Part shown: positions 59,764 to 64,000 of the stretch, piece after piece
Layout of the letters: the number at the start of each line of letters is the position of its first letter
Position numbering within the stretch: the stretch's first letter is position 1
Assembly: GCA_002281735.1 (NCBI GenBank)
Contig: NCGK01000005.1
Location: 34,465 to 98,464, forward strand
Direction of reading: 5' to 3'
Source: Gammaproteobacteria bacterium 28-57-27
GTDB taxonomy: Bacteria > Pseudomonadota > Gammaproteobacteria > Halothiobacillales > Halothiobacillaceae
DNA: 64,000 bases
The notes under the pieces: model-generated
Database searches by the model: none
What the model saw: the letters and a program-made list of their open reading frames with translations, nothing else
Told to the model about the DNA's origin: nothing
Made by a program: the position numbers and the translations under genes

Positions 59764-61950
59764 ATGCCCCTCTCGGAACCTCGTATGCACCGCCCAACTC
59801 TCCGCCTCGCCCCCTTTCTATTGCTACCACTGGCACTCGCCCTGCCTGCCTTGCTCGGCGCTGCCAACGTCAATGAGACGGCAACACAAGCGCAGCTTAA
59901 CGATGGCAAGGTCACGCTCAATCTACGCGATGCTGACCTGGATGCGCTGATCGCTACCGTGTCCGAGGCCACCGGCAAGAATTTTATTGTCGATCCGCGC
60001 GTCAAGGCCAAGGTCAATCTCATTTCCGCCAAGCCCATGTCGGCCGATGAGCTCTATAACGTGTTTCTATCCGTATTGCAGGTGCATGGTTTCGCTGCGG
60101 TGGACAAAGGCGGCGTCATCAAAATCGTGCCCGACGTGAACGCCAAGCAGGATGGAGTCGAGGTCGTGGCCAATATCGGCACAGCCGGGCGTGGTGCGGA
60201 TGAAATCGTCACCGAAGTGGTCAAGCTGCGCCATGTGCAGGCTGCCCCGCTACTGACTGCATTGCGCCAACTCATGCCACAACAGGCTGCACTATCAGTC
60301 CATCCGGAGTCCAACAGCCTGATTTTGACCGACCGCGCAGGCAATGTGGCACGCATGAAGGACATCCTGTTGCGCGTCGATGTGACGGCCAGCGACGAGG
60401 TCGAAATTATCCGCCTCAAACACGCCTCCGCTACTGAAATCGTCAAAACACTGACCCAGTTGCGCAGCGGCTCACGCGGCACCCAGGCCAGTGCGGCACC
60501 CGGCAGCGACAGCAGCAATATGCCTGCCAGCTTCGCTGCCGACGAGCGCAGTAATAGCGTGCTGATCTCTGGAGACAAAACGGATCGCGCCAAGCTGCGT
60601 GCCGTGGTGATTTACCTCGACACGCCGTTGGAGCGCGCGGGCAACACCCAGGTGTTCTACCTCAAATATGCGCGCGCCAAAGATCTGGTGCCAATTTTGC
60701 AGGGCAGCAACCGTACCGTGGCGCGGGAGGGCAGCAGCAGCTCAGGAAGCTCCAGCGGGCTGAGCAGCTCAGCCAGCAGCCTGTCCGGCAGCACATCCTC
60801 AAGCAGCGTCAACTCCAGCACTGTAGGTCTCGGTGGTCGTCAGGATGCGGTGGTACTGGCTGACGACTCCACCAATGCGCTGATTATTACCGCGCCGCCG
60901 AATGTGATGCGCGAACTGGAATCCATCATCCAGCAACTCGATATTCGTCGCGCGCAGGTTCTGGTCGAGGCAATTATTGCCGAAGTGTCGGAAGACTTTG
61001 CCAAAAAGCTTGGCGTGCAAATGGTTTTTGCACCTGCCAGCGGCACTGGTGCGATAGGGCTGTCCACCTTTGGTGGCCTGCTTTCCAGCATCGCCAGCGC
61101 CACCGCCAGTAGCAGCAGCACAACGGCCGCTGCCACGGCTGCGGCTAGCACGCTTGGCGATGGCTTCCATATCGGCGTAGGCAATGTCGACGGTTCCGGC
61201 ACCGATTTCGCCGTACTGATCTCGGCGCTGGCCGGCGACGCCAACAACAATATCCTCTCCACGCCCAGCCTGCTCACCATGGACAATCAGGAAGCCAGCA
61301 TTGTGGTCGGGCAAAACGTGCCCATCGTGACCGGCTCCTACACCAACACCGGCAGCGGCAGCTCATCAACCTCGCCCTTTCAAACCGTCAGCCGCGAAGA
61401 CATCGGCGTGAAGCTCAAGGTCAAACCGTCGATCAGCCCGGATGGCGCGGTGCGTTTGGAGCTGGATCAAGAAGTCTCCAGCATCGACCAACGCGCCACC
61501 AAAGACAGTTCATCCGGCCTGATTACCAGCAAGCGCAATGTAAAAACTTCGGTTTTGGCACAAGATGGCGACGTAGTGGTGCTGGGTGGCTTGATGGATG
61601 AAGCCGTGCAAGACAGCGTGTCCAAAGTGCCTTTGCTCGGCGATATTCCAGTGTTGGGCGTGCTGTTTTCACAAAAGGAAACCACCCGCACCAAGCGCAA
61701 TTTGATGGTATTTATTCGCCCGATCATCATGCGTGACAACGTGGCCGCCTCACGTTACACCGCGAATAAATACAATGAATTCCGCGGCCAACAGATGCGC
61801 TTCTCGCAAAACCCGCTGGGCTTTGCCGTGCCAGGAGACTACCCCATGCTGCCGGAAAACCTGGGCTACAACATCAATATTCCGACGGCCACGTCTGCGA
61901 ATGTGCTGCCCACGACAACACCCGCCCCTACGCCTAGTCCGACTGAATAA
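59764..61950 (+). CDS. gspD: Type II secretion secretin GspD
   Basis: Outer-membrane secretin of 728 residues. Signal peptide (FLLLPLALALPALLGA), N0 domain (VTLNLRDADLDALIATVSEATGKNFIVDPRV), N1-N3 repeats, and the secretin core (VLVEAIIAEVSEDFAKKLGVQ; ILSTPSLLTMDNQEASIVVGQNVPIVTG; GDVVVLGGLMDE). A Ser/Gly-rich insertion (near 320-355) in N3 is as in many family members. It starts 3 bases after gspC ends. Confidence 0.96.
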   Translation: MPLSEPRMHRPTLRLAPFLLLPLALALPALLGAANVNETATQAQLNDGKVTLNLRDADLDALIATVSEATGKNFIVDPRVKAKVNLISAKPMSADELYNVFLSVLQVHGFAAVDKGGVIKIVPDVNAKQDGVEVVANIGTAGRGADEIVTEVVKLRHVQAAPLLTALRQLMPQQAALSVHPESNSLILTDRAGNVARMKDILLRVDVTASDEVEIIRLKHASATEIVKTLTQLRSGSRGTQASAAPGSDSSNMPASFAADERSNSVLISGDKTDRAKLRAVVIYLDTPLERAGNTQVFYLKYARAKDLVPILQGSNRTVAREGSSSSGSSSGLSSSASSLSGSTSSSSVNSSTVGLGGRQDAVVLADDSTNALIITAPPNVMRELESIIQQLDIRRAQVLVEAIIAEVSEDFAKKLGVQMVFAPASGTGAIGLSTFGGLLSSIASATASSSSTTAAATAAASTLGDGFHIGVGNVDGSGTDFAVLISALAGDANNNILSTPSLLTMDNQEASIVVGQNVPIVTGSYTNTGSGSSSTSPFQTVSREDIGVKLKVKPSISPDGAVRLELDQEVSSIDQRATKDSSSGLITSKRNVKTSVLAQDGDVVVLGGLMDEAVQDSVSKVPLLGDIPVLGVLFSQKETTRTKRNLMVFIRPIIMRDNVAASRYTANKYNEFRGQQMRFSQNPLGFAVPGDYPMLPENLGYNINIPTATSANVLPTTTPAPTPSPTE

Positions 61951-63455
61951 TGCCAAATCTGCCCTACAGCTTTGCCAAACGGCACGGCATGATCGCCCAA
62001 CGCGACAACGCGCCGCATACCGCCCCCGACGCACAGACGCTCCTGCTCCTGCATCGTCCAGGCCTCAAAGCTGCTGCCTTGGCCGAAGCGCGTCGCGCGC
62101 TGGGAAGCAGCTTTGCATTGCGTGAAATAAGCAACGAAGCCTTCGAGCAGCAACTCGCGCGCGCCTACCAGCGCGGCTCCTCTGATGCGATGGACACCCT
62201 CGGCGACTTGGGCGACTTCGATCTTTCGCGCGCCGCCAGCGCCTTGGGCGAACCTGCCGACCTGCTTGAAGCGCAAGATGACGCGCCGATTGTGCGCCTG
62301 ATTAACGCCCTGCTCACCGAAGCCATTCGCGAAGATGCCTCCGACATTCACGTCGAAACCTTTGAAAACCGTCTGGTGGTGCGTTTTCGCGTCGATGGCC
62401 AATTGCGCGAGGTGCTGGAACCGCCGCGCGCCATTGCCAGCCTGATTACCTCGCGTCTGAAAGTCATGGCACAGCTCGATATTGCCGAAAAACGCCTGCC
62501 GCAAGACGGACGCATCGCCCTGCGTCTGGCGGGTCGTCCGGTAGACGTGCGCGTGTCCACCCTGCCCTCGGCGCACGGCGAACGCGTAGTGCTGCGCTTG
62601 TTGGACAAACAGGCCGGACGGCTGGATCTGGAAAAACTCGGCATGGAAGCGCAGACCCGCGCACGACTTGAGGCGCTGATTCACCGCCCGCATGGCATTT
62701 TGCTGGTCACCGGCCCCACCGGCTCGGGTAAAACCACCACTTTGTATTCCGCGCTGTCGCGCATCAACTCGCGTGACCGCAATATTCTCACCGTGGAAGA
62801 CCCGATCGAATACGACCTCGACGGTGTGGGGCAAACCCAAGTCAACACCAAGGTCGATATGAGTTTTGCGCGTGGCCTGCGCGCCATTTTGCGTCAAGAC
62901 CCGGATGTGGTCATGGTGGGTGAAATCCGCGACCTGGAAACGGCCGAAATCGCCGTGCAAGCCTCACTCACCGGACATCTGGTGCTCTCCACCCTGCACA
63001 CCAACTCGGCCATCGGTGCGATTACCCGTCTGCGTGATATGGGTGTCGAGCCGTTTTTGCTCTCGTCGAGCTTGATCGGCGTGGTCTCGCAGCGCCTGGT
63101 GCGCCGCCTGCTGCCGGAATGCCGTGAAGCCTTTACCCCGGATGCGGCTGAATGCGCCTTGCTGGGGTTTGATCCATCCAAGCCGCCCACTTTGCACCGA
63201 CCCAGCAGCCAAGGTGACTGCTTTGCCAAGGCCTACAGCGGACGCAACGGCATTCATGAGCTGATTACGGTGGATGCCACGCTGGCACGCATGATTCACG
63301 ACGGCAGCAGCGAGGCGCAAATGGAAGCCTATGTGCGCCAATCCAGCCCCAGCCTGCGCGAAGACGGTCTGCGCAAAGTGATGCTAGGCGAAACCAGCCT
63401 GGACGAAGTCCTCCGCGTGACCGTAGAAGACAGCAGCACGCTTGAAGCCAAGTGA
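61950..63455 (+). CDS. gspE: Type II secretion ATPase GspE
   Basis: Cytoplasmic hexameric ATPase driving pseudopilus assembly. 501 residues with Walker A (GPTGSGKTTTLYSAL near 255), the Asp box (REDASDIHVETFE), Walker B (RAILRQDPDVVMVGEIRD) and the His box (GHLVLSTLHTN). The usual zinc-binding CxxC...CxxC near the C-terminus is reduced to single cysteines (LLPECREAF and QGDCFAKA). The start codon shares a base with the gspD stop. Confidence 0.95.
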   Translation: MPNLPYSFAKRHGMIAQRDNAPHTAPDAQTLLLLHRPGLKAAALAEARRALGSSFALREISNEAFEQQLARAYQRGSSDAMDTLGDLGDFDLSRAASALGEPADLLEAQDDAPIVRLINALLTEAIREDASDIHVETFENRLVVRFRVDGQLREVLEPPRAIASLITSRLKVMAQLDIAEKRLPQDGRIALRLAGRPVDVRVSTLPSAHGERVVLRLLDKQAGRLDLEKLGMEAQTRARLEALIHRPHGILLVTGPTGSGKTTTLYSALSRINSRDRNILTVEDPIEYDLDGVGQTQVNTKVDMSFARGLRAILRQDPDVVMVGEIRDLETAEIAVQASLTGHLVLSTLHTNSAIGAITRLRDMGVEPFLLSSSLIGVVSQRLVRRLLPECREAFTPDAAECALLGFDPSKPPTLHRPSSQGDCFAKAYSGRNGIHELITVDATLARMIHDGSSEAQMEAYVRQSSPSLREDGLRKVMLGETSLDEVLRVTVEDSSTLEAK

Positions 63456-63475
63456 GGCCAAACGAGGAAAAGCCC

Positions 63476-63676
63476 ATGCAAATTTTTTTGAACGGCGAAG
63501 CTCACAACCTCCCCGAGCACAGCAGCGTGGCTGATTTAATCGAGCAGCTCGGCCTGAGCGGACAACGCCTCGCCATTGAACTCAACGGCGACATTGCACC
63601 GCGCAGCCAACACGCGACGCTTGAGCTCAAGGACGGCGACAAGGTTGAAATTGTGAGGGCGATTGGTGGCGGTTGA
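63476..63676 (+). CDS. thiS: Sulfur carrier protein ThiS
   Basis: Ubiquitin-like carrier of the sulfur used for the thiazole of thiamine. 66 residues, MQIFLNGEAHNLPEHSSVADLIEQL, ending in the required Gly-Gly (AIGGG) that becomes a thiocarboxylate. GAGGAAAAG lies upstream of ATG 63476. thiG normally follows but is not seen in the remaining 320 bases; a structured repeat lies there instead. Confidence 0.94.
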   Translation: MQIFLNGEAHNLPEHSSVADLIEQLGLSGQRLAIELNGDIAPRSQHATLELKDGDKVEIVRAIGGG

Positions 63677-63727
63677 GGTTTGTTGGACAGTCTCTACCGA
63701 CTGCGCGAGAGTTTTTGCCCCCCTTTT

Positions 63728-63865
63728 GGGGTCGCCGTGAACGGAGTGCTGGAGGCAAGGTAAACAGGCCAAGGATGGCCTGTTTAGTCCCGTCGCAACA
63801 GGACGTTGCGTCGGGACGGCCTTGCCGGAGGCGCTTCGTTCACGGCTTGCCCGCAGGGCGACCCC
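63728..63865. repeat. Structured multi-hairpin repeat after thiS
   Basis: Outer arms GGGGTCGCC and GGGCGACCCC plus GTGAACG and CGTTCAC, enclosing two hairpins (AAACAGGCC...GGCCTGTTT and GTCCCGTCGCAAC...GTTGCGTCGGGAC). It is followed by GGTTACTTTTCTTGCACAAG. It resembles interspersed structured repeats; no gene can be supported in 63677-64000. Confidence 0.8.
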
Positions 63866-64000
63866 ACGGGGTGTGTTCTTTTGGTTACTTTTCTTGCACA
63901 AGTGTACGGACCGGACACCTAGGTGACAGGTGTGCGAAGACATGGTTGACGGATTATGTCCTTCCTTATGCCCTCAAGTCGATCTGCATCAGCTTGTGAT

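Noticed and set aside
1..64000. tRNA or rRNA genes
   Set aside because: I found no convincing tRNA cloverleaf or rRNA stretch on either strand by eye; a covariance search could still reveal a short one.

Overview
The window is a GC-rich chromosome segment of a gammaproteobacterium. The evidence is a zipA directly after smc, an ampD-ampE pair, the pcnB-folK-panB order, an RF2 frameshift site matching that of Escherichia coli, and a type II secretion locus. A group 3b type [NiFe] hydrogenase with its own hyp set, plus DUF2173 and roadblock proteins, hints at a chemolithotrophic or sulfur-oxidising lifestyle. That last point is inference; nothing here names the species.

Layout. 1-10.5 kb: housekeeping genes on the minus strand (panB, folK, pcnB, a HAD phosphatase, a duplicated-ATPase peptide transporter protein, murB, lysS, a ccdAB toxin-antitoxin pair, prfB with its programmed frameshift, ppnP). 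10.5-13.4 kb: dacB and a secreted DUF2252 protein on the plus strand. 13.4-22.6 kb: an accessory region. It starts with small low-GC genes separated by attC-like sites, including one with the HEPN RNase motif. A GC-rich hen1-pnkp RNA-repair operon follows, then a second copy of the DUF2252 gene 3' end, an inverted small gene, a DUF3883 nuclease-like gene behind a good attC site, an orphan ribbon-helix-helix gene and a brnTA pair. I see no integrase, so it resembles a cassette cluster lacking an integrase, with an RNA-repair unit inside a 254-bp direct repeat.

22.6-33.7 kb: hydrogenase locus on the minus strand. hydBGDA plus a maturation protease form one tightly overlapping operon, and hypCABDFE forms another, with hupE facing the other way between them. 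33.9-39.6 kb: recJ, an uncharacterised recJ neighbour, a histidine phosphatase, ampE, ampD and a mazEF-like pair. 39.7-51.5 kb: a degraded rep fragment, three DUF2173 genes, intact rep, purH, then a nine-gene minus-strand cluster. This cluster has an MglA-like GTPase, roadblock proteins, a PAS protein, a V4R-like protein, two signal-peptide-less PhnD-like binding proteins, a receiver-like protein and a helical-repeat protein. It is the best candidate here for an undescribed signalling system. 51.9-63.7 kb: queF, smc, zipA, a secreted rhodanese, a TauE/SafE-type membrane protein, gspCDE and thiS.

Interspersed palindromic elements are unusually active. At least four coding genes (murB, the recJ neighbour, smc and hypF) carry in-frame or C-terminal palindromic repeat insertions. 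Others sit in the hydrogenase promoter, before zipA, after queF, in the prfB leader and after thiS. Fragments of recJ and rep lie beside a toxin-antitoxin or accessory module, as traces of duplication and insertion.
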